A stretch of DNA of 64,000 nucleotides from Mycobacterium sp. ACS4054 (lineage in GTDB: Bacteria > Actinomycetota > Actinomycetes > Mycobacteriales > Mycobacteriaceae), in NCBI RefSeq assembly GCF_001667275.1, contig NZ_LZHV01000056.1, forward strand, positions 1 through 64,000, given 5' to 3'. Of this stretch, positions 7,824 to 17,669 are shown one piece after another; within the stretch, counting starts at the first letter, position 1; every line of letters starts with the position of its first letter. The position numbers were made by a program, and so were the translations under genes. The notes under the pieces were generated by a model that worked only from the letters and a program-made list of their open reading frames with translations, ran no database searches and was not told the origin of the DNA.

Positions 7824-8827
7824 TGCGCTCCCACCAGATCGAGACGATGAGAAGGCCCGCCCAGCAGCCGGGTCAGGTCCTTGATCGTGGAGTAGTACCG
7901 GTGCATCGGATAGGTGATGTCCATGCCCATGCCGCCGTGCAGGTGGTGGCAGAGCTGCATCACCGGCGGCGCCTGCGACGTGATCCAGTAGCCGAGCACG
8001 TCGAGATCGTCGTCGGCGTCCCGCCCTTCGGACAGCCGCCACACGACCGACTTCGCCGCCAAATCGATGGTGCGCGAAGCGATGTAGACCTCGGCGAGCT
8101 GCGCGGCCACGGTCTGGAACGTCGACAGCGGCCTGCCGAATTGTTTGCGGTTGGCCACGTAGTCCGCGGTGAGCCGCAGCGCGCCCGCCACCAGGCCGTC
8201 GGTGTAGGCGCCGATGGCCGCCAGCGCCAGCTGGTTGACCCGCGGCGCCCCGGCACCCGACAAAACGGCGGCGTCTTCGACCGCAACGTCGGCGAAGGTG
8301 ACCGTGTACTCGTCGGAGCCGTTGGATGTCGGGGTTTGAATCACCTGCACGCCATCGGCCTTCGGCGACACCACGACCACCGCGTTGTCGGCGGTCACGA
8401 CCATCCAGTCGGCGGATTCGGCATACGGCACAGCCACTTTCGTGCCCGACAACCGGCCGTTGGCGAAGGTGGTCGACGGCCGGTCGGGCAACGCGGTGCC
8501 GGGCTCGTTGAGCGCGGCCGTCAGCACGCCGCCCTTCGCGACACCGGCAAGGAACCGGTCCTGCTGTTCGTCGGTCGCCAGGTCAAGCAGCGGCAGCACG
8601 CCGAAGCCCAGCGTGGCCAGCGCCGGCGTGATGGCGCCGTGGCGACCCACCTCGGTGAGGACGGTGGCCACCTCGGGCAGCCCCACGCCGTCACCGCCGA
8701 GACGCTCGGGCACCGGGAGCGCCGTCACGCCCCCGCCGACCAAAGCCTCCCAGCTCAATTCGCGGTCGAGCACCGACGTGACGACGTCGGCGACGGCCTG
8801 TTGCGTCGCGGTGAGATCGAAGTCCAT
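7814..8827 (-). CDS. fadE28: FadE28 (ChsE1), acyl-CoA dehydrogenase partner of FadE29
   Basis: 337 aa (Rv3544c is 339). This is the shorter, divergent acyl-CoA dehydrogenase subunit of the ChsE1-ChsE2 heterotetramer. The C-terminal four-helix domain motif RKQFGRPLSTFQTVAAQLAE is clear. The start ATG at 8827 follows the cyp125 stop with one base between, so the genes are cotranscribed. The upstream in-frame reading to 8947 lies inside cyp125. Confidence 0.94.
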   Translation of the reverse strand: MDFDLTATQQAVADVVTSVLDRELSWEALVGGGVTALPVPERLGGDGVGLPEVATVLTEVGRHGAITPALATLGFGVLPLLDLATDEQQDRFLAGVAKGGVLTAALNEPGTALPDRPSTTFANGRLSGTKVAVPYAESADWMVVTADNAVVVVSPKADGVQVIQTPTSNGSDEYTVTFADVAVEDAAVLSGAGAPRVNQLALAAIGAYTDGLVAGALRLTADYVANRKQFGRPLSTFQTVAAQLAEVYIASRTIDLAAKSVVWRLSEGRDADDDLDVLGYWITSQAPPVMQLCHHLHGGMGMDITYPMHRYYSTIKDLTRLLGGPSHRLDLVGAQCS

Positions 8828-8828
8828 G

Positions 8829-10070
8829 TCAGTTGGATTTGCCGCTGTAGTCGACCTGCCAGTGCTTGATCCCGTTGAGCCAGCCCGACCGCAGCCGCTC
8901 GGGCTCGCCGATGGGCTTGAGGTCCGGCATGTGGTCGGCCACCGCATTGAAGATCAGGTTGATGGTCATACGGGCCAAGTTAGCGCCGATGCAGTAGTGG
9001 GCGCCGGTGCCGCCGAAGCCGACGTGCGGGTTCGGGTCGCGCAGGATGTTGAAGGAGTGCGGGTCGTCGAAGACCTCTTCGTCGAAGTTGGCCGACCGGT
9101 AGGACATCACCACCCGCTGCCCCTTCTTGATCTGCACGCCGGACAACTCGGTGTCCTCGCTGGCGGTGCGCTGGAAGGCCGACACCGGGGTGGCCCACCG
9201 GATGATCTCGTCGGCGGTGGTCGACGGGCGCTCCTTCTTGAACAGCTCCCACTGGTCGGGGTTGTTCGCCATGGCGATCATGCCGTGGGTGATCGAGTTG
9301 CGGGTGGTCTCGTTGCCCGCCACCGCGAGCATGACCACGAAGAACCCGAACTCGTCGTCGGAGAGCTTCTCGCCGTCGATGTCGGCCTGGATGAGCGTGG
9401 TGACGATGTCGTCGGTGGGGTTCTTGCCCCGCTCCTCGGCCATCGCCATCGCGTAGGTGATCAGCTCCATCGACGACTGCGCGGGGTCGACGTGGGCGTA
9501 CTCGGGGTCGGTGCCACCGGTCATCTCGTTGGACCAGCGGAACAGCTTGTCGCGGTCCTCCTGCGGTACGCCGAGCAAGCCCGCGATGGCCTGCAGCGGC
9601 AGCTCGCACGAGACCTGCTCGACGAAGTCGCCGTGGCCCTCGGTCGCCGCGGTCTTGGCGATGTTCTGGGCGCGCTGGGCCAGTTCGGCCTCCAGCCGTC
9701 CGATGGCCCGGGGCGTGAACCCGCGGGAGATGATCTTGCGCAGCCGAGTGTGGTGGGGCGCGTCCATGTTGAGCATGACGCTGCGCTGCAGTTCGACCTG
9801 CTCGCGCTTCATCTCCGGCGGCCACGTCGGGATGGCGCCGTTCATCCAGCTCGAGAAGATGTCGCTGCGCTTGGACACCTCCTTGACGTCGGCGTGCTTG
9901 GTGACGAGCCAATATCCGTGGTCCTCGAAGCCGCCCGCGCCGCCCGGAATGTCGACCCAGTGGATCGGCTCCGCCTTGCGCAGCAGGGCGAGTTCCTCGA
10001 CGGGCAGCCCGGCGAGGTTGACGTCAGGGTCAAGGAAGTCGAAGTCAGCGGGAATGTTGGGGGGTGCCAT
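8829..10070 (-). CDS. cyp125: CYP125, steroid C26/C27-monooxygenase
   Basis: 413 aa cytochrome P450, the counterpart of Rv3545c. The haem-binding loop FGGTGAHYCIGANLAR places the thiolate ligand at Cys360. The I-helix AGNETTR carries the acid-alcohol pair. CYP125 oxidises C26 of cholesterol or cholestenone to the acid and starts side-chain beta-oxidation. The ATG at 10070 is preferred: it has a GAGGAG ribosome site about 10 bases upstream, whereas the alternative TTG at 10094 would fall inside that leader. First gene of the igr operon, with a KstR operator immediately upstream (10090-10103). Confidence 0.95.
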   Translation of the reverse strand: MAPPNIPADFDFLDPDVNLAGLPVEELALLRKAEPIHWVDIPGGAGGFEDHGYWLVTKHADVKEVSKRSDIFSSWMNGAIPTWPPEMKREQVELQRSVMLNMDAPHHTRLRKIISRGFTPRAIGRLEAELAQRAQNIAKTAATEGHGDFVEQVSCELPLQAIAGLLGVPQEDRDKLFRWSNEMTGGTDPEYAHVDPAQSSMELITYAMAMAEERGKNPTDDIVTTLIQADIDGEKLSDDEFGFFVVMLAVAGNETTRNSITHGMIAMANNPDQWELFKKERPSTTADEIIRWATPVSAFQRTASEDTELSGVQIKKGQRVVMSYRSANFDEEVFDDPHSFNILRDPNPHVGFGGTGAHYCIGANLARMTINLIFNAVADHMPDLKPIGEPERLRSGWLNGIKHWQVDYSGKSN

Positions 10071-10089
10071 GATGTGTGCGCTCCTCAAT

Positions 10090-10103
10090 TGCAACGTGTT
10101 CTA
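10090..10103. promoter_or_regulatory. KstR operator, cyp125 side
   Basis: TGCAACGTGTTCTA matches the KstR consensus TnnAACnnGTTnnA at every fixed position. It sits 20 bp upstream of the cyp125 ATG, where KstR binding would block transcription of the igr operon. Confidence 0.88.
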
Positions 10104-10168
10104 GTGCCAGTAAAACACGGCTCCTGCGCAGATAAAAGGCAGGTCATCATCCTCGCTTGTCAGACTAA

Positions 10169-10182
10169 TGAAACGTGTTCTA
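10169..10182. promoter_or_regulatory. KstR operator, fadA5 side
   Basis: TGAAACGTGTTCTA matches TnnAACnnGTTnnA at every fixed position. It ends 10 bp before the fadA5 ATG. It is a second operator, 79 bp from the one at 10090, giving each divergent promoter its own site. The very short distance to the ATG, with no visible Shine-Dalgarno sequence, suggests a leaderless or near-leaderless fadA5 mRNA. Confidence 0.88.
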
Positions 10183-10183
10183 G

Positions 10184-11356
<1,173 letters not shown>

Positions 11357-11364
11357 CCCGGCAC

Positions 11365-11757
11365 TTGACCGTCTCCGAGGAGAGCCGCATCGCCGCGGCG
11401 CAGTCCTACATCGATGCGCTCGTCAGCCATGACGGCGACTCCGTTCCGTTCGCCGCCGGGTGCACCCGCATCGAGCAAGGGATCAAGAACGGCTTCTCCG
11501 GAAACCACCTGCGCCGCAGCCTGAATCGCGGAGCCCAGTACCGGTTGCTCGCGGACACGACGCCGCCGGCCTACCGGATCGACGGCGATCGGGTGCACGC
11601 GTCATACGACGTGCTCACCAAGGCGGCGTTCGGCGGTCGGCGGCTGGGCGCACGGGTGGACGAGACGTTCGTGATACCCGCCGAAACCTCAAGCGGACGA
11701 GCCGAAATCCACCACATCAAGGTTCGCTTCCAACCGTTCATCCAGCGGCGGCGGTAA
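11365..11757 (+). CDS. SnoaL/NTF2-like (DUF8021-type) protein
   Basis: 130 aa, small and without a signal peptide. The pattern (N-terminal helix with SYIDALVSHDGDSVPFA, then a repeated strand region ending IHHIKVRFQPF) resembles SnoaL/DUF8021 cone-fold proteins. The function is not known. The start is taken as the TTG at 11365, eight bases after the fadA5 stop, because upstream codons lie inside fadA5. The tight spacing suggests cotranscription with fadA5 and the downstream ddn. I do not know an equivalent between Rv3546 and Rv3547 in M. tuberculosis. Confidence 0.7.
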   Translation: MTVSEESRIAAAQSYIDALVSHDGDSVPFAAGCTRIEQGIKNGFSGNHLRRSLNRGAQYRLLADTTPPAYRIDGDRVHASYDVLTKAAFGGRRLGARVDETFVIPAETSSGRAEIHHIKVRFQPFIQRRR

Positions 11758-12243
<486 letters not shown>

Positions 12244-12286
12244 CGTTTCCTTCCCCGCGACGGCCACAGCCGCTGAGCGGGAACGC

Positions 12287-12434
12287 TATGGCCGCCGCTG
12301 AGGCGCGCCCTCACCGCAAGTACCGCGACGCCACCGACCGAGTGATTCCGCTCGTGGTGCGCGAGCCGCGCCAGGCCCGCCGGCCCCGTTCGGAAATGAC
12401 CCTCAATTCTGACGGCCCCGCCGTCAGCGCTTGA
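12287..12434 (+). pseudogene. Possible remnant of a second Ddn-family C-terminus
   Basis: The reading frame beginning ATGGCCGCC at 12287 contains KYRDATDRVIPLVVREP (about 12318-12368). This resembles the C-terminal signature of Ddn-family proteins (compare [16 protein letters not shown] ending at 12240) but has no upstream F420-binding domain. It runs on to a stop at 12434. It may be a decayed duplicate of the adjacent ddn. The resemblance covers only ~17 residues, so confidence is limited. Confidence 0.42.
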
Positions 12435-12508
12435 CTGAGCATATCGCCGTGTGTGACGATTTCGTCAGAAAGCGCGCCATTGCCGGGCAGCGCGCTGTTA
12501 GGAGAACG

Positions 12509-13699
12509 ATGCGTCGCACACCGGCCGGTGTCCCGGTATACGAGCCAGACCTCTATTCCACCGAGGCCATCGTCAATCCCTACCCGCATTACCGGCGCCT
12601 GCGCGACCTCGGCCAGGTGGTCTGGTTGGCCAAGCAGAAGGCGTATGCGCTCCCCCGCTACGCCGAGTGCAAGGCCGTCTTGCGTGACGACAAGACGTTC
12701 CTCTCGGGCAGGGGCGTCTCCCTGAACCCGATCACCAACCGCTTGTCGCGAGGCACCACGCTGAACAGCGACGGCGACGAGCACGACCAACGCCGAAAGC
12801 TGGTGGCGCACCGGCTGTTGCCGCGCGTGCTGCGTGCGATCAGCGACAGCGTGGACGCCACCGCCGCGGCGGTGGTCGATGCCGCGCTCACCCAGGGCGC
12901 CGTCGACGGCGTAAACGACCTGGCGGCCGCCCTGCCGCTGGCCGTGGTGCCTGACCTCATCGGTTGGCCGCGCGATCAGCGTGATCACCTCATCGACTGG
13001 GGCGGCGCCACTTTCGATGTCCTCGGTCCGCTGAATTGGCAGGCGATCAAATCGACGCCTCGCGCGTTGCAAATGCTGCGGTTCGCGCGCCGCGTGGTGC
13101 GCCAGCGGGCCGTTCTCGAGGGCAGCATGGCACACGAGCTCCTGATGGCCGCCGACGAAGGCAAGCTGCCGCACCGCGAGTGTTCGCCGCTGATGGTCGA
13201 CTACCTCGCGCCGTCGATCGACACCACGATGAGCGCCATCTCCAACGCGTTGCATTTGTTCGCCGGCCACCCCGAGCAATGGCGGCTCCTGAAAGAGGAC
13301 CCGGCCCTGATGACCAACGCCGTCAACGAAGTGGTCCGGTATGAGCCCCCGCTGCGTGCATTCGCACGCTGGGTGCCAAGGCAAACCGAAATAGAGGGCA
13401 CCCCAATACCATCCGGTGCTCGAGTCCTCGTGATATACGCCTCGGCCAACCGCGACGAACGCGAGTGGGAGGAACCCGACCTCTTCGACATCCGCCGCGA
13501 CGCCAGCCGTCAAATCGGATTCGGGCAGGGTGCGCATGCCTGTGCCGGCCAGGGCCTGGCGCGGTTGGAAACGGCGGCCATGCTGCGCGCGCTGCTTGAA
13601 CGCGTCGACCGCATCGAGGTCACCGGCGCACCAAAATGGGCTATTAACAACATCATCCGCCGTCATGAAGCGCTGCCGCTCAAGCTGGTTGCCGCATGA
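12509..13699 (+). CDS. Cytochrome P450 (subfamily unassigned)
   Basis: 396 aa from the ATG at 12509, which has a clear GGAG ribosome site five bases upstream; a TTG at 12431 is less likely. The haem loop FGQGAHACAGQGLAR gives Cys345 as ligand. The K-helix ExxR motif (EVVR) is present. The I-helix reads LAPSIDTT, so the acid-alcohol pair D-T is kept but the usual AG before it is replaced. It is a soluble class I-type bacterial P450, and its substrate is unknown. It overlaps the following PPOX gene by ATGA. Neighbouring steroid genes make a lipid or steroid substrate possible, but this is inference. Confidence 0.88.
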   Translation: MRRTPAGVPVYEPDLYSTEAIVNPYPHYRRLRDLGQVVWLAKQKAYALPRYAECKAVLRDDKTFLSGRGVSLNPITNRLSRGTTLNSDGDEHDQRRKLVAHRLLPRVLRAISDSVDATAAAVVDAALTQGAVDGVNDLAAALPLAVVPDLIGWPRDQRDHLIDWGGATFDVLGPLNWQAIKSTPRALQMLRFARRVVRQRAVLEGSMAHELLMAADEGKLPHRECSPLMVDYLAPSIDTTMSAISNALHLFAGHPEQWRLLKEDPALMTNAVNEVVRYEPPLRAFARWVPRQTEIEGTPIPSGARVLVIYASANRDEREWEEPDLFDIRRDASRQIGFGQGAHACAGQGLARLETAAMLRALLERVDRIEVTGAPKWAINNIIRRHEALPLKLVAA

Positions 13700-14259
13700 G
13701 ACTCTTACCCTTGGCCGCCGAGCCATTCACCCCGCCGACCGCCCGCGACATGCTCCCGTCGGAGCGCCGCGAATTCGTCCGCACGCACCGGACGTGTGTC
13801 TTCGGGTACCGCCGCCGCCATGACGGCCCGGCCATGTCGATCGTGTATTACGTCCCGACCGATGACGACGAGCTGCTGGTGTCCACCATGGCCGGCCGCG
13901 CGAAGGCGAACGCCGTGGCGCGGGACCCGAAAGTGAGCATTTGCGTGCTAGACGAGCGCTGGCCGTTCTCGTTCTTGCAGGTGTATGCCGACGCCGTCAT
14001 CGATCGAGACCCCGACCTCGTCGTCGACGTCATGATGGCCGTCGGCTGGCGGATGTCCGGGCAGCAGGCGGGCGCGGAGGCGCGGCCCGTCGTCAGGGAA
14101 ATGGCCGAGCGCGAAGACAGACTGGTGATCCGCTGCCGTCCCTACGCGACGTTCGCCACGCCGCCGCGTCATCTACATGCGAACGAGGAAGCGTCCGAGC
14201 TGACGCACTGGGGATCATCGTCGCTCCCGTGGGACGCCCCGGATCCCGTTGCGCGATAG
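13696..14259 (+). CDS. PPOX-class (pyridoxamine 5'-phosphate oxidase-like) flavoprotein
   Basis: 187 aa, split-barrel flavin/F420-binding fold. The strand pattern MSIVYYVPTDDDELLVSTMAG followed by RAKANAVARDPKVSICVLD is typical of F420- or FMN-dependent PPOX proteins. It is translationally coupled to the upstream P450 through a 4-nt ATGA overlap, so the pair likely works together, for example as reductase and oxidase on one substrate. Cofactor and substrate cannot be read from the sequence. It converges on the Rv3548c-like SDR gene, leaving only 5 bases between stops. Confidence 0.78.
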   Translation: MRLLPLAAEPFTPPTARDMLPSERREFVRTHRTCVFGYRRRHDGPAMSIVYYVPTDDDELLVSTMAGRAKANAVARDPKVSICVLDERWPFSFLQVYADAVIDRDPDLVVDVMMAVGWRMSGQQAGAEARPVVREMAEREDRLVIRCRPYATFATPPRHLHANEEASELTHWGSSSLPWDAPDPVAR

Positions 14260-14264
14260 GGAAA

Positions 14265-15170
14265 TCAGGCCCCGTATACGGGAACCGGCGGCCGGGCCTT
14301 GGCGAGCAGGTCCGCGACGACGGGCCCCAATTCCGCGGGATCCCACCGCGCACCCTTGTCGATCTGCGGCCCATGGGCCCAGCCCTCGGCGATGCGGATC
14401 TTGCCGCCCTCGACCTCGAACACCTTGCCGGTGACGTCCCGCGACTCGGCGCTGCCCAGCCACACCACCAGCGGCGAGACGTTCTCCGGCGCCATGGCGT
14501 CGAAATCCTGGTCCTGCGTGGACATCATCTCGGCGAAGACGGTTTCGGTCATGCGGGTGCGCGCCGACGGCGCGATGGCGTTGACGGTCACGCCGTAGCG
14601 GCCCATCTCCGCCGCACCGACGAGCGTCATGGCCGCGATGCCGGCCTTGGCCGCGCTGTAGTTGCCCTGCCCGACGCTGCCCTGCAGCCCGGCGCCCGAG
14701 CTGGTGTTGATGATCCGCGCGTCCACGGCCTTGCCCTCTTTCGACAGGCCCCGCCAGTACGACGCGGCGTGCCGCATCGTGGCGAAGTGGCCCTTGAGGT
14801 GCACGGCGATGACGGCGTCGAACTCCTCCTCGCTGGTATTGGCCATCATCCTGTCGCGGACGATGCCGGCGTTGTTCACCAAGACGTCCAGCCCGCCGAA
14901 GGTGTCGACGGCGGTCTGGATCAGGCCGGCCGCTTCGTTCCAGTCGGCGACGTTGGAGCCATTGGCGACGGCTTCCCCACCGGCCGCGGTGATTTCGTCG
15001 ACCACGCCCTGTGCCGCGCTGCCGCCGCCCGCCGGGGAACCGTCGAGTCCCACGCCGATGTCGTTGACCACCACGCGCGCGCCCTCGGCCGCGAAGGCCA
15101 GCGCATGCGCGCGACCGATACCGCCGCCCGCCCCGGTGACGATGACGACGCGGCCGTCAACCACTCCCAT
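14265..15170 (-). CDS. Short-chain dehydrogenase/reductase (Rv3548c-like)
   Basis: 301 aa SDR. It has the nucleotide-binding TGAGGGIG at 12-19, NNAG at 99-102, and catalytic Y171 and K175 in YSAAK. The long N-terminal loop after the first helix matches the 17-beta-HSD4 type. The M. tuberculosis equivalent belongs to the KstR2 regulon and is thought to serve late steroid-ring degradation; its exact substrate is not established. It lies 14 bp downstream of the second SDR gene and is probably cotranscribed from the operator at 15986. Confidence 0.88.
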   Translation of the reverse strand: MGVVDGRVVIVTGAGGGIGRAHALAFAAEGARVVVNDIGVGLDGSPAGGGSAAQGVVDEITAAGGEAVANGSNVADWNEAAGLIQTAVDTFGGLDVLVNNAGIVRDRMMANTSEEEFDAVIAVHLKGHFATMRHAASYWRGLSKEGKAVDARIINTSSGAGLQGSVGQGNYSAAKAGIAAMTLVGAAEMGRYGVTVNAIAPSARTRMTETVFAEMMSTQDQDFDAMAPENVSPLVVWLGSAESRDVTGKVFEVEGGKIRIAEGWAHGPQIDKGARWDPAELGPVVADLLAKARPPVPVYGA

Positions 15171-15184
15171 TGTTCGTGTCTCCT

Positions 15185-15970
15185 CTACTTGATCGCGCTG
15201 GCGTTCGTGGTGGCCAGGTAGTGCGGCGGTTCACCGCCGCCGTGCACCTCCAGCGAGGCGCCGCTGATGTAGGACGCCGTGTCCGACGCCAGAAATGCTG
15301 CGGCCCAACCGATGTCCTCGGGCTGAGCCAGCCGGCCCAGTGGCACGTTCTTGGAGATCGCGGCGATGGACTCGGCGTCGCCGTAGAACAGTTCGGACTG
15401 CTCGGTTTCCACCATGCCCACCACGCAGGCGTTCACCCGGACCTTCGGCCCCCACTCCACCGCAAGCGTCTGCGTGAGGCTCTCGAGGCCGGCCTTGGCC
15501 GCCCCGTAGGCGCCGGTGCCCGGTGACGGCCGTCGACCGGACAAACTGCAAATGTTGACGATCGACCCGCCGCGGTCCTGGCCTTGCATGTGCGCGTTGG
15601 CATGTTGCGAAACCGACAGCGCGCCAATCAGGTTCAACTCAATGATCTTACGGTTGAACTTCGCGCTGGACTCCGCGGTCAGCACGTACGGCGAACCGCC
15701 CGCATTGTTGACCACGACGTCGAGCCGGCCATGCGTGTCGACGATGGAATCGATCAGCGCCTTGACGGCGTCGTCGTCGCGGACGTCACAGGAGTGGAAC
15801 TCATAGGGCAGGCCCTCGACGGCCCGCCGCGCGCAGGTGATGACGGTGGCGCCCTGCCCGGCGAAAACCGAGCTGATGCCGGCGCCCACCCCGCGAACCC
15901 CGCCGGTGACCAGAACCACCCGCCCGGCCAGCCCCAAGTTGATGGCGTCGGGTGCTTCGGCGCGAGTCAC
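15185..15970 (-). CDS. Short-chain dehydrogenase/reductase (Rv3549c-like)
   Basis: 261 aa SDR with the Rossmann motif TGGVRGVG near residue 22, NNAG, and catalytic YGAAK. The GTG at 15970 is the start and lies 15 bp from the KstR2 operator. First gene of a two-gene unit with the Rv3548c-like SDR, and divergent from echA20. The substrate is unknown. KstR2 control and the neighbours point to the C/D-ring (HIP) part of cholesterol degradation. Confidence 0.87.
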   Translation of the reverse strand: MTRAEAPDAINLGLAGRVVLVTGGVRGVGAGISSVFAGQGATVITCARRAVEGLPYEFHSCDVRDDDAVKALIDSIVDTHGRLDVVVNNAGGSPYVLTAESSAKFNRKIIELNLIGALSVSQHANAHMQGQDRGGSIVNICSLSGRRPSPGTGAYGAAKAGLESLTQTLAVEWGPKVRVNACVVGMVETEQSELFYGDAESIAAISKNVPLGRLAQPEDIGWAAAFLASDTASYISGASLEVHGGGEPPHYLATTNASAIK

Positions 15971-15985
15971 TGTGCTAGCGTACCA

Positions 15986-15999
15986 AGCAAGTGCTTGCT
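15986..15999. promoter_or_regulatory. KstR2 operator between the SDR pair and echA20
   Basis: AGCAAGTGCTTGCT matches the KstR2 consensus AnCAAGnnCTTGnT exactly. It lies in the 59-bp divergent intergenic space, so a single site can repress both transcripts. Confidence 0.9.
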
Positions 16000-16029
16000 T
16001 AGGTAGTTACCCCACAAGGAAGTGGCACC

Positions 16030-16788
16030 TTGCCCATCACATCCAAAACCACCGAACCGGGCATCGTCGCGGTCACCGTCGACTTTCCCCCGGTCAACGC
16101 CATCCCGTCGCGCGGCTGGTTCGAACTGGCCGACGTCATCACGGCCGCCGGCCAGGATCCGCAGACCCATGTCGTGATCCTGCGGGCGGAGGGCCGCGGC
16201 TTCAACGCCGGGGTCGACATCAAGGAGATGCAGCGCACCGAGGGATTCACCGCGCTGATCGACGCCAACCGCGGCTGCTTCGCCGCCTTCCGCGCGGTCT
16301 ACGAGTGCGCGGTGCCGGTCGTCGCCGCCGTGAACGGATTCTGCGTCGGCGGCGGCATCGGCCTGGTCGGCAACTCCGACGTCATCGTGGCCTCCGAGGA
16401 CGCCACCTTCGGGCTGCCCGAGGTGGAACGCGGCGCGCTCGGGGCGGCCACCCACCTGTCGCGGTTGGTGCCCCAGCACCTGATGCGGCGACTGTTCTTC
16501 ACCGCCGCGACCGTCGACGCCGCCACCTTGCACCATTTCGGCTCGGTGCACGAGGTGGTGCCGCGCGACGAGCTGGACGAGGCCGCGCTACGGGTTGCCC
16601 GCGACATCGCCGCCAAGGACACCCGCGTCATCCGGGCCGCCAAGGAGGCGCTCAACCTAATCGACGTGCAGCGAGTCAACTCGAGTTACCGTATGGAGCA
16701 AGGCTTTACGTTCGAGCTCAACCTGGCCGGGGTGGCCGACGAGCACCGCGACGCGTTCGCCGGGACGGCTAAGGGCAAGAAAGCATGA
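16030..16788 (+). CDS. echA20: EchA20, HIEC-CoA ring-opening hydrolase (crotonase fold)
   Basis: 252 aa crotonase-superfamily protein, the counterpart of Rv3550. The CoA-binding/oxyanion signature GRGFNAGVDIKEM and the second oxyanion strand NGFCVGGGIGLVGNSD are visible. In the known pathway EchA20 hydrolytically opens the remaining C ring of HIEC-CoA to give COCHEA-CoA. The start is a TTG at 16030 preceded by AGGA. The C-terminus (TAKGKKA) is a few residues longer than in M. tuberculosis. It overlaps ipdA by ATGA and heads the echA20-ipdA-ipdB-ipdC operon. Confidence 0.93.
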   Translation: MPITSKTTEPGIVAVTVDFPPVNAIPSRGWFELADVITAAGQDPQTHVVILRAEGRGFNAGVDIKEMQRTEGFTALIDANRGCFAAFRAVYECAVPVVAAVNGFCVGGGIGLVGNSDVIVASEDATFGLPEVERGALGAATHLSRLVPQHLMRRLFFTAATVDAATLHHFGSVHEVVPRDELDEAALRVARDIAAKDTRVIRAAKEALNLIDVQRVNSSYRMEQGFTFELNLAGVADEHRDAFAGTAKGKKA

Positions 16789-17669
16789 GCGACAAGAGAA
16801 CCACGTTGGACGACGCCGTCGCGCAGTTGCGCAGCGGCATGACGATCGGCATCGGCGGCTGGGGCTCGCGCCGCAAGCCGATGGCCTTCGTGCGGGCGAT
16901 GCTGCGCACGGACCTGAAGGACCTGACCGTGGTCACCTACGGCGGCCCCGACCTCGGGCTGCTCTGCTCGGCGGGCAAGGTCAAACGCGTCTACTACGGC
17001 TTCGTCTCGCTGGACTCCCCGCCCTTCTACGACCCCTGGTTCGCCAAGGCCCGCACCAGCGGCGCCATCGAGGCCCGCGAAATGGACGAGGGCATGTTGC
17101 GCTGCGGTCTGCAAGCCGCCGCCCAACGCCTGCCGTTCCTGCCCATTCGGGCCGGGCTGGGCAGCTCGGTTCCCGACTTCTGGGAGGGTGAGCTGCAGAC
17201 GGTAGCCAGTCCGTACCCCGCGCCCGAGGGCGGCTACGAGACGCTGATCGCCATGCCGGCGTTGCGCCTGGATGCGGCCTTTGCGCACCTGAATCTCGGG
17301 GACTGCCAAGGCAATGCGGCCTACACCGGGATCGATCCCTACTTCGACGACCTGTTCCTGATGGCCGCCGAGAAGCGCTTCCTGTCGGTGGAGCGCGTCG
17401 TCTCGACCGAGGAGCTGGTCAAGGCCGTTCCCCCGCAGGCGCTGCTGGTGAACCGGATGATGGTCGACTCGGTGGTTGAGGCGCCGGGTGGCGCCCACTT
17501 CACCACCGCCGCACCGGATTACGGCCGTGACGAGAAATTCCAGCGGCACTATGCCGAGGCGGCCTCGACCGATGAAGGCTGGCGGCAGTTCGTCCAGACC
17601 TACCTTTCGGGTGACGAGGACGACTACCAGGCGGCGGTTCGCGCGTTCGCAGAGGAGGCGGCCAAATGA
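16785..17669 (+). CDS. ipdA: IpdA, COCHEA-CoA hydrolase alpha subunit
   Basis: 294 aa, class I CoA-transferase fold, the counterpart of Rv3551. The N-terminal pattern VAQLRSGMTIGIGGWGSRRKPMAFVRA is typical of the CoA-transferase alpha subunit. With IpdB it forms the hydrolase that opens the last steroid ring (COCHEA-CoA). It overlaps echA20 (ATGA) and ipdB (ATGA), so synthesis is probably stoichiometric and coupled. Confidence 0.94.
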   Translation: MSDKRTTLDDAVAQLRSGMTIGIGGWGSRRKPMAFVRAMLRTDLKDLTVVTYGGPDLGLLCSAGKVKRVYYGFVSLDSPPFYDPWFAKARTSGAIEAREMDEGMLRCGLQAAAQRLPFLPIRAGLGSSVPDFWEGELQTVASPYPAPEGGYETLIAMPALRLDAAFAHLNLGDCQGNAAYTGIDPYFDDLFLMAAEKRFLSVERVVSTEELVKAVPPQALLVNRMMVDSVVEAPGGAHFTTAAPDYGRDEKFQRHYAEAASTDEGWRQFVQTYLSGDEDDYQAAVRAFAEEAAK

